This document shows positions 23,841 to 31,880 of a stretch of DNA of 37,608 nt, piece by piece (within the stretch, counting starts at the first letter, position 1; every line of letters begins with the position of its first letter). The translations under genes were made by a program, and so were the position numbers. Below the pieces are notes generated by a model. That model was not told the DNA's origin, searched no databases, and saw only the letters and a list, made by a program, of their open reading frames with translations. Origin of the DNA: Nitrospirales bacterium (GTDB taxonomy: Bacteria > Nitrospirota > Nitrospiria > Nitrospirales > UBA8639); NCBI GenBank assembly GCA_020027535.1, contig JAHRAK010000032.1:1-37608 (forward strand), in the 5' to 3' direction.

Positions 23841-24608
23841 ATGGACCGCACGACACAATGGCATGGAGCCGGCGTGACGCACGTCGGCTTCGTACGTCCC
23901 ACGAACCAGGACACCTTCCTGGTTTCAAATGAACTGGGGTTATGGATTGTTGCCGACGGCATGGGCGGGCATGCAGGAGGCGACGTGGCCAGCCAAAAAA
24001 CCGTCGAAGCGATTCACCGCTATATCGCGGAACGTGCGGGACAGGACCAAGCGACCAGGACGGAGGAGATCCCCTCGCTTTTACGGTCGGCGATCGGGTA
24101 CGCCAACGAAACCGTTCGCGCCCATGCCAAAGCCCACCCCGAATTCACCGGGATGGGAACAACCATGGTTCTTCTCTATCGGCCTGACCCCTTCTCCCCG
24201 CTTGCATGGGTCGCCCATGTTGGAGACAGCCGCGCGTATCTCATCCGCGATCAACAGTTTTCAGCATTGACCAGGGATCACACCGTACTCGAAGAACACA
24301 TCCAGCAAGGACTCCTGCCCCGATCAACGCCGGCCAGCCACCCGGACGGGCACGCCCTGACCCGAGGAGTGGGAATCGAATCCACCGTTGAAGCCGACGT
24401 CTCGACAGTAAAACTTAAAGCAACAGATGAAGTTCTCCTGTGCAGCGACGGCCTGAACAAAATGTTGAATGATGAAGATATATTGGACATTTTGATGACG
24501 ACGCGCCCACAAACACCGGAACAAAAATGTCAGGCACTCATCGATCAAGCCAACGTCCGGGGAGGCCTGGACAATACGACCGTGGTCCTGATCGCCAGAT
24601 CGCGCTAA
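23841..24608 (+). CDS. PP2C-type serine/threonine protein phosphatase
   Basis: A 255-residue protein with all PP2C motifs: VRPTNQDTFL, VADGMGGHAGG (metal-binding Asp/Gly), GMGTTMV, HVGDSRAYL, LLCSDGLNKM and GGLDNTTVV. It removes phosphate from Ser/Thr and is commonly a partner of bacterial Hanks-type kinases or regulates stress responses. No kinase gene lies nearby. The start overlaps closely with the exonuclease stop, so the two are likely translated together. I prefer ATG 23841 to a TTG six bases earlier. Confidence 0.94.
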   Translation: MDRTTQWHGAGVTHVGFVRPTNQDTFLVSNELGLWIVADGMGGHAGGDVASQKTVEAIHRYIAERAGQDQATRTEEIPSLLRSAIGYANETVRAHAKAHPEFTGMGTTMVLLYRPDPFSPLAWVAHVGDSRAYLIRDQQFSALTRDHTVLEEHIQQGLLPRSTPASHPDGHALTRGVGIESTVEADVSTVKLKATDEVLLCSDGLNKMLNDEDILDILMTTRPQTPEQKCQALIDQANVRGGLDNTTVVLIARSR

Positions 24609-24811
24609 CCCGCCTTCTCCTTCTGTCATCCTCGACGCTTGTCCCCGACTTGATCGGGGATCCAGGCGATCTATAAGAATCCAGTGTCTTTTCTTTCTTC
24701 TCCGCTTGCAAGGATAGAGACCCTGGATTCCTGCTTCCGCAGGAATGACCCATTCTTACTTTTTTTGTATCAATGACGGACGAAGGATGTTCTGCAACTT
24801 ACGGAAGAAAG
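24609..24811. repeat. Gap with two dispersed palindromic repeats
   Basis: 24622-24665 and 24719-24750 are copies of the family: CTGTCATCCTCGACGCTTG with TCGGGGATCCAG, and CCTGGATTCCTGC with GCAGGAATGACCC. They sit between the convergent phosphatase and the small membrane protein genes. No gene is evident. Confidence 0.65.
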
Positions 24812-24976
24812 TCAGTACTGCCCGCCCATGGGTTCGCATGTGATCCAGGTGGCGCAACTCCATTCATAGAATTGCACGATCAGCCACAATAGTAATGGGA
24901 TCGCAATCGCCACAAGCATGGCGAACAACAGGATGCGAACGGGCACCGAAAGTTTCTTGATCAGCGAAAAACCCAT
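24812..24976 (-). CDS. Small single-pass membrane protein (54 residues)
   Basis: A 54-residue frame beginning MGFSLIKKLSVPVRILLFAM and ending EWSCATWITCEPMGGQY. Residues about 13-34 form one strongly hydrophobic helix, with positive charges (KK, R) before it and two cysteines after it. It begins 14 bases after the riboflavin synthase stop codon. AGAGG lies eleven bases upstream of the ATG. I recognise no family. Topology suggests the cysteine side is outside the cytoplasm. Confidence 0.6.
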   Translation of the reverse strand: MGFSLIKKLSVPVRILLFAMLVAIAIPLLLWLIVQFYEWSCATWITCEPMGGQY

Positions 24977-24990
24977 CGAATATCGTGCCT

Positions 24991-25647
24991 CTACGTCAGA
25001 CCGTGTTTTTGCAGATAGTCGCGGTCGATGACCGGAGCAGCTTTTTCCGGTAGCTTACCGCTGTGTTGCAGCAAGCGCTCGACGTATTTGCCGATCAAGT
25101 CCGACTCCAGGTTGACGGCATCCCCGGGCTGCTTGATTCCCAAGGTGGTGACCTTAGCCGTGTGGGGAATAATTGCCACGGACACACCGTTCTCCAACAC
25201 GCTGTTGACCGTCAAACTGACACCATCCACGGTAATCGATCCTTTGGGAATACAATACCGGAGGATGGGGTCCGGCACTTCAACCGTCAGCAGTATGGTG
25301 TTGCCCTCTTGAGTCCGCTCTCGAAGGATGCCGGTTCCATCCACGTGACCCGTCACGAGATGCCCCCCCATACGGTCGTTCAGTTTCAAGGCCCGCTCCA
25401 GGTTCACGGCCGCGCCTGCCGAGAATGTGCCTAGCGTGGTGACGCTGACGGTTTCTACCGAGACGTCAACTGAAAAATCCGTTTCACCAACGTCAGAGAC
25501 CGTCAAGCAGGCCCCCGAGACACTCACGCTTTCGCCAAGCTGAAGATCCTTGAGAATGGCACGCGCCAAAATCGACAAACGCGCACCGGCAAGGCCCGGC
25601 TCAAAGGATTTCACCACGCCCATTTCTTCGACAATCCCGCTGAACAC
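24991..25647 (-). CDS. ribE: Riboflavin synthase, alpha subunit
   Basis: A 218-residue protein made of two similar beta-barrel repeats, as the family requires: MFSGIVEEMGVVKSF with VSVSGACLTVSD in the first and GHLVTGHVDGTGIL with ITVDGVSLTVNSV in the second. It converts two 6,7-dimethyl-8-ribityllumazine molecules to riboflavin. The start is GTG, with AAGGA eight bases upstream. The preceding frame, a 42-residue membrane protein, ends one base before it. No other rib gene is present in the window. Confidence 0.95.
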   Translation of the reverse strand: MFSGIVEEMGVVKSFEPGLAGARLSILARAILKDLQLGESVSVSGACLTVSDVGETDFSVDVSVETVSVTTLGTFSAGAAVNLERALKLNDRMGGHLVTGHVDGTGILRERTQEGNTILLTVEVPDPILRYCIPKGSITVDGVSLTVNSVLENGVSVAIIPHTAKVTTLGIKQPGDAVNLESDLIGKYVERLLQHSGKLPEKAAPVIDRDYLQKHGLT

Positions 25648-25648
25648 C

Positions 25649-25777
25649 TTATTCGTCCTTGTCGTTGCTCAGAAAAACACTGCGAAACACGATGATAAAC
25701 ACCACGACCAACACGACCACTCCCGCCGCGGCCAACACACCAATGACGACGTCGCCCGTTGTCATCGCTTCTTCCAT
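25649..25777 (-). CDS. Tiny single-pass membrane protein (42 residues) before ribE
   Basis: A 42-residue frame, MEEAMTTGDV followed by an uninterrupted hydrophobic stretch (VIGVLAAAGVVVLVVVFIIV) and a charged tail FRSVFLSNDKDE. AAGGA lies nine bases upstream of the ATG, so it is likely translated. It ends one base before the ribE GTG. Such short membrane peptides are hard to assign; the position implies co-expression with riboflavin synthase. Confidence 0.6.
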   Translation of the reverse strand: MEEAMTTGDVVIGVLAAAGVVVLVVVFIIVFRSVFLSNDKDE

Positions 25778-25814
25778 GCTTGTGTATCCTTTCCGTCGAT
25801 GCGCGGCGGTCCCG

Positions 25815-26999
25815 TTAGAGACGCCCGAACCGCCGGCTGGTCGCCACCCAAAAACCCGCTGCTGTTATGAATTGCAGGCAGCCGATCATGGCAAATGCCC
25901 CAGTATAACTGATTGCGGCGACGAGTACACCTGCTACGATCGGCCCGCCGGCATGCCCGATATCCATGATGGTTCCGCGCAATCCCATACCGGCTCCGAC
26001 GTTCTTGGCTTTTCCCAGATCCGCGATCATCGCGGCCGATGAGGACGTAATGATCGCTTCACCAAAACCAAACCCTGCCGCGCACAGGAGCAACCAACCC
26101 AAGCGAGTCGTTTGAGGAACGGCCATGATGGCAACGCCGCAAATCAGAAGGCCCAGTGCGATCAACGGCCGTCGCCCGACGTGATCCGATACGCGGCCCA
26201 TCACCGGCTTGGAGAGAAACGACGTGAGTCCTTGCATTCCAAACAGTAATCCACTCTCTGCCAGACTCAGCCCGATGGATAGCCCGTATAACGGCAAAAA
26301 CGCCATCAGGGTACCGTTGGCCATCATCTTCGAGGCTTCCGCAACACTCGCGGCCAGCATCTGGAGATGTCGCAACACGGTCCGCAACCCTTGCAGCACG
26401 TTCGAGAGAAGAACCTTGGGCTCCAGCTTCACGGTGCGCGACGGGGCGGGGTAGCGCCACCAAAGCGTCAGATAGAACGCAAGCCCGGCCAGCCCGAACC
26501 CACCACCGGTGAGAAACGTTTCGGTATATCCGGCCGTATCGATGATCCATCCACCCAGCATCGGGCCTAACAGTGCTCCACCTTGCGCGGCAGAGGTATA
26601 CCAGCCCAATGCCGCACCTCTCGTCGCGGGATACAGATCTGCAACCATGGCGAGAGCTAACGGCGTAAAGACGGCCGTGGCCAATCCATGGACCACCCGC
26701 AACACCGTCAGGACCTCCAGGTTGGGCACCAACGGATAGACAAAGGGGGGCAATGCAAACGCCAAGACCCCAATCAACATCAAGCGTGGCCGGTTCACCA
26801 GGTCGGATAACGTGCCAACCGGGAGCTTCAGCAGGATGCCCGTCATGGTCGAAGCGGCGACGATGAAACCTACCGTGACCGGTCCGGCCCCCAACGTTTC
26901 AGCGAACGGAGCCAAGGCCGGCATGCGGACCAGGTTGTAGCTGACGAAGGAACAAAACCCCACTCCGCACAACAGAACGAAAATCGGGACAACGGTCAT
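25815..26999 (-). CDS. Major facilitator superfamily transporter
   Basis: About 394 residues with twelve hydrophobic segments. The cytoplasmic loop between helices 2 and 3 carries the MFS motif GTLSDLVNRPRLML, and the equivalent in the second half is GRVSDHVGRRPLIAL. The organisation resembles drug or sugar-efflux antiporters. The substrate is unknown. I use ATG 26999, where the transmembrane part starts; the longer frame needs a TTG at 27038. It is divergent from the ClC gene. Confidence 0.88.
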   Translation of the reverse strand: MTVVPIFVLLCGVGFCSFVSYNLVRMPALAPFAETLGAGPVTVGFIVAASTMTGILLKLPVGTLSDLVNRPRLMLIGVLAFALPPFVYPLVPNLEVLTVLRVVHGLATAVFTPLALAMVADLYPATRGAALGWYTSAAQGGALLGPMLGGWIIDTAGYTETFLTGGGFGLAGLAFYLTLWWRYPAPSRTVKLEPKVLLSNVLQGLRTVLRHLQMLAASVAEASKMMANGTLMAFLPLYGLSIGLSLAESGLLFGMQGLTSFLSKPVMGRVSDHVGRRPLIALGLLICGVAIMAVPQTTRLGWLLLCAAGFGFGEAIITSSSAAMIADLGKAKNVGAGMGLRGTIMDIGHAGGPIVAGVLVAAISYTGAFAMIGCLQFITAAGFWVATSRRFGRL

Positions 27000-27384
27000 T
27001 TGCGTACGCGGTCTCTCATGTGTTGACCATTGATACAAAAACTAACCTCTGACACCCCGAACTGTCATTCCTGCGAAAGCAGGAATCCAGTGTCTTTCTA
27101 TTCACAAACGACACTCGAAAAACCCCTGGATCCTCGTAGATTGCCTGGATCCCCGATCAAATCGGGGACAAGCGCCGAGGATGACAGGAGAGGGAGTGAT
27201 GGGGTCAAGATCGGGTGCGCAGCATTGGTTTTTATCCATGCCATGGACATTTTGCAAGGAACGCAGCCTGGTGGAAAACCAACAGAGCCATCAAAGGCAC
27301 CACTTTTGTTGTTTTCGTCTTCAAGCTGTACTATACCTTTTTGGCATTTTGCCTCTTGCAACCTTTCCGAAGGCTTGACGATTC
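27000..27384. repeat. Divergent gap with dispersed palindromes
   Basis: This 385-base gap between divergent genes should hold the two promoters. It contains a short palindrome at 27062-27092 (CTGTCATTCCTGC, then GCAGGAATCCAG) and a longer composite at 27124-27187 (CCTGGATCCTCG, CCTGGATCCCCGATC, then GAGGATGACAGG). The remainder, 27190-27384, is unique sequence in which I see nothing. Confidence 0.65.
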
Positions 27385-28731
27385 ATGACGACGCGTCTTA
27401 CGGAACTGTCCATTCTGTTTCTCAGCCTGGTCAAATGGTTTCTCCTGGCCAGTGTCGTGGGCTTGCTCGTTGGGCTCTCCTCCACCCTGTTTCTCATCCT
27501 GCTCCAGAGCAGCATCGCTCTCACGCAATCATTCCCGTACATATTTCTTCTCCTGCCGGTCAGCCTTGCGCTCTCCGGGGTCATGACGGCCAGATTCGCT
27601 TTCAGAGCTCGAGGGTACGGCACGGAACAAGTGATTCGCGCCATTCATCAAGAAGGCGGGAAAATCCACCCTCGCGTGATTCCCGTCAAATTCATCGCCA
27701 CGATCGTCACGATTGCGAGCGGAGGCTCGGCAGGCAACGTCGGGCCCTGTGCACAAATCGGCGGAGCGTTGTGCTCGGCATTCGGACAATTCATCCGCTT
27801 AGAGGACGTCGATCGAGTACGACTCGTCGTCTGCGGAATCAGCGCGGGCTTCGCCGCCGTGTTCGGCACCCCGGTCGCCGGGGCCCTGTTTGCCATTGAG
27901 GCACTCTGGATCGGGCGACTTTCCTACGGGGCACTGTTCCCTTCCCTGGTTTCGGCGTTTGTCGGGCATCAGGTTGCCGCAAACTTGGGGATTGCGTATC
28001 TCTCGCCCGTCTCACCATCGGTTCCGTCGTTGACTATTCCCTTTTTTCTCAGCGTAGGATTGGCGGGAGTCACGTTCGGCGTGGCGGCGTTCATCTTCGT
28101 GGAAATTATGGGACTCGGAAAACGGCTTGCCATTTTGACCAAAACTTCCTCCGTGCTGACCGGTGTGACCGGCGGGTTGATCCTCATCGCCGTGACCTTT
28201 CTTTTTTCAGACGACTACCTCGGCCTGGGCTGGGCGACGGTTTCTCAAGCGCTCAAGGGCGACGACCTTCCCTGGTACGCCTTTGCCGTCAAGGCCGTCA
28301 CGACCAGCGTGACGTTGAACTTCGGCGGCAGCGGGGGCATTCTTCTTCCCCTCTGTTTTTATGGGGCCGCCCTGGGATCGGCCTTGGCCAATGGGTTGGG
28401 ATTGGATCCCGCCACCTTTGCCGCATTGGGACTCGTCAGCGTGTTGGCCGGTGCCACCAATACTCCCATCGCCGCTATTGTCCTGGCCATGGAATTGTTC
28501 GGCCCCGCCATTGCGCCGTACGCGGCCACGAGTTGTGCCATGAGTTACCTGCTCACGGGCCATCGGAGCGTCATCCCCACGCAACTGCTGCACGAATCCA
28601 AGTCCCCGTCGTTTTCACTCGCGTCTCAACAGGAAATCGAGGGTGCCACGTGGAGCATCAAATCCCGACGCACGACCTTCACGAAAATTTTCTTCGGCAA
28701 ACCGTCTTCACCTGAATCTTCAGACGACTAA
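27385..28731 (+). CDS. ClC-family chloride channel/transporter lacking the gating glutamate
   Basis: A 448-residue ClC membrane protein. The selectivity segments GGSAGNVGPCAQIGG (residues about 113-127) and GTPVAGALFAIEAL (161-174) align with GGxxGREGPxVQIG and GxPLAGxxFxxEE of ClC transporters. In the first, the external gating Glu is replaced by Val119; in the second, the internal Glu pair keeps E172 but the next is Ala173. Family knowledge: these glutamates are needed for chloride/proton exchange, and their loss gives channel-like behaviour. A third conserved segment, FGGSGGILLPLC, lies near residue 313. No CBS domains follow. The start is the first ATG with no strong Shine-Dalgarno. Confidence 0.9.
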   Translation: MTTRLTELSILFLSLVKWFLLASVVGLLVGLSSTLFLILLQSSIALTQSFPYIFLLLPVSLALSGVMTARFAFRARGYGTEQVIRAIHQEGGKIHPRVIPVKFIATIVTIASGGSAGNVGPCAQIGGALCSAFGQFIRLEDVDRVRLVVCGISAGFAAVFGTPVAGALFAIEALWIGRLSYGALFPSLVSAFVGHQVAANLGIAYLSPVSPSVPSLTIPFFLSVGLAGVTFGVAAFIFVEIMGLGKRLAILTKTSSVLTGVTGGLILIAVTFLFSDDYLGLGWATVSQALKGDDLPWYAFAVKAVTTSVTLNFGGSGGILLPLCFYGAALGSALANGLGLDPATFAALGLVSVLAGATNTPIAAIVLAMELFGPAIAPYAATSCAMSYLLTGHRSVIPTQLLHESKSPSFSLASQQEIEGATWSIKSRRTTFTKIFFGKPSSPESSDD

Positions 28732-28769
28732 TCGCATCTCCATCCAGCCTCGCCAGGTGTCGGTCTTCT

Positions 28770-28798
28770 TTGTGCTTCCGACAAGATCCTGTTACAAT
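28770..28798 (+). promoter_or_regulatory. Possible sigma-70-like promoter giving a near-leaderless transcript
   Basis: TTGTGC (28770-28775) and TACAAT (28793-28798) are separated by 17 bases, a suitable -35/-10 pair. The downstream ATG at 28811 is only 12 bases beyond, so a transcript would start a few bases before it. No Shine-Dalgarno is present there, consistent with leaderless translation. The -35 box is only half consensus. Confidence 0.35.
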
Positions 28799-28810
28799 TT
28801 TTTTTCATTC

Positions 28811-30670
28811 ATGCCGCCTGCCATTCACCCAGTCGATCTTCTCCAAGCCCTTCGACACCAACGTCTGACCCCGGCCATTGTCTTTTTGACTTCCCGGCGC
28901 GCTTGTGACGAGGCCATTGACAGCTTCGAACATCGCCATGTCTCGATTCCGGCCACGCGATCGGCCGCCATCACGCACGTGCTGGAAAAGATGACTGCCG
29001 AATATCCCAGTATCGCCGACCACCCCCTGATTCCCACGGTTCAACACTATGGCGTGGCGGCCCATCACGCCGGGCACCTGCCGTCCTGGAAAATTGCCGT
29101 TGAAGAACTCATGCGTCAGGGGTGTCTGGACGCGGTCTTTGCCACCACGACCTTGGCCGCCGGTGTGGATTTTCCCGCCCGCACCGTCGTCGTGACCCAA
29201 TCAAGCGTCCGCAAGGATCGCGACATCATGGAACTGACCGTCAACGAGATTCAGCAACTCGCCGGCCGCGGCGGGAGACGAGGGAAAGATTACGTGGGCT
29301 TCGTCGTGGTCACGCCGTCGCCGTATATCGACCTCGGCCCAATTGCCAACGGACTCACGAACCACCCGGAGCCTATCGACAGTCAATTTCTCCTCTCCTA
29401 TCCCATGGTCCTGAATCTCTTGAAAGCCCATACCGTCGATCATATTCAACCCATTCTGGAAAAGAGCTTTGCGCAATTTCAGATCAACCAACGAGCCGAC
29501 AGGTATGAAACCAAACTGGATGAGGTGGAAACACAACTGGAAGCCTATGGCCAGCGTGAATGCGCCGATTGGATTACGCAATGGCAATCCTTCACCCTTG
29601 CCAAAAAACGCCGCTCGCACCATCGCCTGAAAACGCGGCACGACCCGCCGGAAGTTTCGGCCCAATTGGCGTTCCTGACACCGGGTCGCGTCGTCGAACT
29701 CTCCAAGGATCACGCCATCGTCCTGCGTCAATATCGAAGCCGCGGACAAGGGTACGCCATGTTGACCGTGATTCGAAGTGGCGGACAGATTGTGGAATAT
29801 CCCGCAAACACGATCACCGCCGTGATCGATGAAATCATTGACGTCGCGGAGGCCCGAAAATTTCCATGGTGCACGCCTCATAGCCTGAAGCACGCGATCG
29901 AAACCTTGGAAAATTTTCCCACTCGATTACGACGCCTCCCCATTCGGGTGGACCAGGACGGCACCGACAGCCCGGTCCTGACCGAGATGCTCAGCCACGA
30001 GTTCCCTTGCCCAACCTGCCCGGCCCGTCCTGCTTGTCAAAAGGATCACCCGCAGGCGCTGAAGCTGCGCCAGGAAGATCATCGACTGACGAAAACCATT
30101 CATGCCTTGCGCACCGAACTCTGGCATCGCTTCCAGCAACACGTGGAGGTGTTACAAAAATTCGGCTACCTGACCCCCGCGTGCCAGCTGACCCCCGAAG
30201 GTGACTGGGCACGCCTGATTCGCATCAATCATTCGTTACTCATCACGGAATTGATACGGATGGGGGCGTTTGAAGGGATCAGCGCTTCTCTACTGGCGGG
30301 AGTGTTGGCAAGCATCGCACATGATGACGACCGGCCGGCCTCCTTTCCCGGACGTCATCCGGCGCTGATCTCTACCCTCGGACAGGTCCGGAAGGTTGCC
30401 CACTCGTTGTCCGCGTATGAAGAACCACCCCTCCTGAGGTGGGATATCGCAGCGATCGCCGACCTGTGGATCGGCCAGCCCACCCTGCCCTGGAGCGAAT
30501 TCATTCGCTCGACCACCATGGCGGAAGGGGATCTCTATCGACTCTTGGCCAGGACCTTGGAATATCTCTCGCAACTGCATGGATTACGATCGACTCATCC
30601 CGGACTGGCCGATAGCGCGAGGGACGCAATGGACCGCATGCGCCGGGACGTGCTGCAAGAATTGCCATGA
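28811..30670 (+). CDS. Ski2/HelY-like helicase, C-terminal half as a separate gene
   Basis: About 619 residues. It begins inside the second RecA-like domain, with motif IV AIVFLTSRR (22-30), then VAAHHAGHLP (82-91), motif V ATTTLAAGVDFPART (111-125) and motif VI QLAGRGGRRG (149-158). The rest is like the C-terminal region of HelY/Mtr4-type helicases: a beta/linker region, the cysteine group FPCPTCPARPAC near residue 396, and a DSHCT-like helical end. There is no Walker A or DExH here; these are in the next gene (30794-31828). It ends 120 bases before that gene. The ATG is chosen because upstream in-frame codons fall within clc. Role by family: RNA/DNA unwinding; here presumably needs the other half. 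Confidence 0.9.
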   Translation: MPPAIHPVDLLQALRHQRLTPAIVFLTSRRACDEAIDSFEHRHVSIPATRSAAITHVLEKMTAEYPSIADHPLIPTVQHYGVAAHHAGHLPSWKIAVEELMRQGCLDAVFATTTLAAGVDFPARTVVVTQSSVRKDRDIMELTVNEIQQLAGRGGRRGKDYVGFVVVTPSPYIDLGPIANGLTNHPEPIDSQFLLSYPMVLNLLKAHTVDHIQPILEKSFAQFQINQRADRYETKLDEVETQLEAYGQRECADWITQWQSFTLAKKRRSHHRLKTRHDPPEVSAQLAFLTPGRVVELSKDHAIVLRQYRSRGQGYAMLTVIRSGGQIVEYPANTITAVIDEIIDVAEARKFPWCTPHSLKHAIETLENFPTRLRRLPIRVDQDGTDSPVLTEMLSHEFPCPTCPARPACQKDHPQALKLRQEDHRLTKTIHALRTELWHRFQQHVEVLQKFGYLTPACQLTPEGDWARLIRINHSLLITELIRMGAFEGISASLLAGVLASIAHDDDRPASFPGRHPALISTLGQVRKVAHSLSAYEEPPLLRWDIAAIADLWIGQPTLPWSEFIRSTTMAEGDLYRLLARTLEYLSQLHGLRSTHPGLADSARDAMDRMRRDVLQELP

Positions 30671-30699
30671 GAGACGAAGAAGGAACAGCACACGCAGTT

Positions 30700-30744
30700 C
30701 CCCTCCTTTGCCTGCCCTGAGCGAAGTCGAAGGGTAAGGAGGGG
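30700..30744. repeat. GC-rich hairpin repeat between the two helicase halves
   Basis: CCCCTCCTT (30700-30708) pairs with AAGGAGGGG (30736-30744); inside, CCCT...AGGG extends the fold around GAGCGAAGTCGA. It is the same family as 16674-16717. It lies in the spacer between two genes whose products must act together, and may affect their relative expression. Confidence 0.7.
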
Positions 30745-30793
30745 CGAGGGGAGGAAAAGAGAAAAACGGCCTAACGGTACACCGAGCAAACAC

Positions 30794-31828
30794 ATGACCA
30801 ACGACGTATTGGCAAAACAATTGGCCGGCCTGCCCGTCAAACTGCTTCACCACCTGGCAAGGAAACGGGTGCCGCGACATTTCCGAATGGGGAAGAACCG
30901 ACTGATTCAAACACTCTTGGCCCTGTCACCCGATCAGCAGGCAGAAATCGAAACCAGCCTCGCGTCCCTCCTGCAAGAACCTGCACGCTCTCCCGACCTT
31001 CCCAAGCCACCCGATACGCCGTCCCGGCCCTCCCCGCCACGGCACAACGTACCGGCGGAACCGGCACCGGCTATCAGCACGAAGGAGCTTTTTGAAGGGA
31101 TCGGCGTTCCTCCGCAACGGCCTTTCAAGCCTGACGACTGGCAACAAGAAGCGATCAACCACTTGGCGACCAATGACGTGATCTTGAGCGTCCCCACCGG
31201 CAGCGGCAAGACCTACGTGGCGCTAGAAGCCATGCGACGGGCGATCGAAGCCGAGCAAACGATTATTTACACGTCACCCTTGAAGGCGCTCTCAAACACA
31301 AAGTTGACGGAGTTTTCGCAGACATTCGGCTCTGATCAGGTCGGCATTCTCACGGGCGATCGTCGTGACAATCCGCAGGCTCCCATTCTGATCATGACCA
31401 CGGAGATCCTGCGGAATTTACTGTACGATGCCGCAAGCGGTGAGATCGACATGCGGTTGGATACATTGGGCTTGATCATTTTGGATGAATCGCAGTTTCT
31501 GGCTGATCGGGAACGTGGAGTGGTCTGGGAAGAAACGATTATTTTCGCTCCTGCGCAATCGCGACTCCTGCTGCTGTCGGCCTCCATCGGGAACCCTGAC
31601 GAAGTCGCCGCCTGGATCAGCTCGATTCGTTCCACATCCTGTCACCTGATCCATCATCGGAACCGCTCGGTGCCGCTTCGCGCGGCCTATCTCGACCCCT
31701 CCGGGAAACTCGCACCCTTTTTCCGCACACGGGACATTGCCCACGGCAAAGGCGTCGCCCTCCACCCCGAAACCAAACGCCTGTTCGCGAACTACGAAGA
31801 CCGGACCCTCGGGCCGCGCAAACGCTGA
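30794..31828 (+). CDS. Ski2/HelY-like helicase, N-terminal half as a separate gene
   Basis: A 344-residue protein. Residues about 7-43 form a basic helical SAP/Rho-N-like segment (LARKRVPRHFRMGKNRLIQ); a proline-rich linker follows (63-93). Then comes the first RecA-like domain: motif I PTGSGKT (134-140), Ia TSPLKALSNTK (160-170), GILTGDR, motif II DESQ (231-234) and motif III SAS (262-264). The protein ends about 80 residues later, at the hinge where the second RecA domain should start. That second domain is encoded in the gene upstream. DESQ and SAS are variants of the usual DExH and SAT. Alone it could bind ATP but lacks the arginine fingers of motif VI. Confidence 0.9.
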   Translation: MTNDVLAKQLAGLPVKLLHHLARKRVPRHFRMGKNRLIQTLLALSPDQQAEIETSLASLLQEPARSPDLPKPPDTPSRPSPPRHNVPAEPAPAISTKELFEGIGVPPQRPFKPDDWQQEAINHLATNDVILSVPTGSGKTYVALEAMRRAIEAEQTIIYTSPLKALSNTKLTEFSQTFGSDQVGILTGDRRDNPQAPILIMTTEILRNLLYDAASGEIDMRLDTLGLIILDESQFLADRERGVVWEETIIFAPAQSRLLLLSASIGNPDEVAAWISSIRSTSCHLIHHRNRSVPLRAAYLDPSGKLAPFFRTRDIAHGKGVALHPETKRLFANYEDRTLGPRKR

Positions 31829-31880
31829 AGCCAGAGGCTTCGACCGGCCCATGGATTATGTTGTCGCGAACATTCCAAAC
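31829..31880. other. Spacer with nothing recognised
   Basis: Unique sequence after the helicase stop and before the 9-bp array. A short ATG frame at 31851 runs into the array but does not look like a gene. Confidence 0.4.

Noticed and set aside
27030-27899. Forward frame of 289 residues across the ClC start
   Set aside because: Composed of repeat-derived sequence and an out-of-frame reading of the ClC gene.
28643-28810. N-terminal extension of the helicase C-half up to 28643
   Set aside because: These codons overlap the end of the ClC gene in another frame and show no helicase sequence; the ATG at 28811 is where homology begins.
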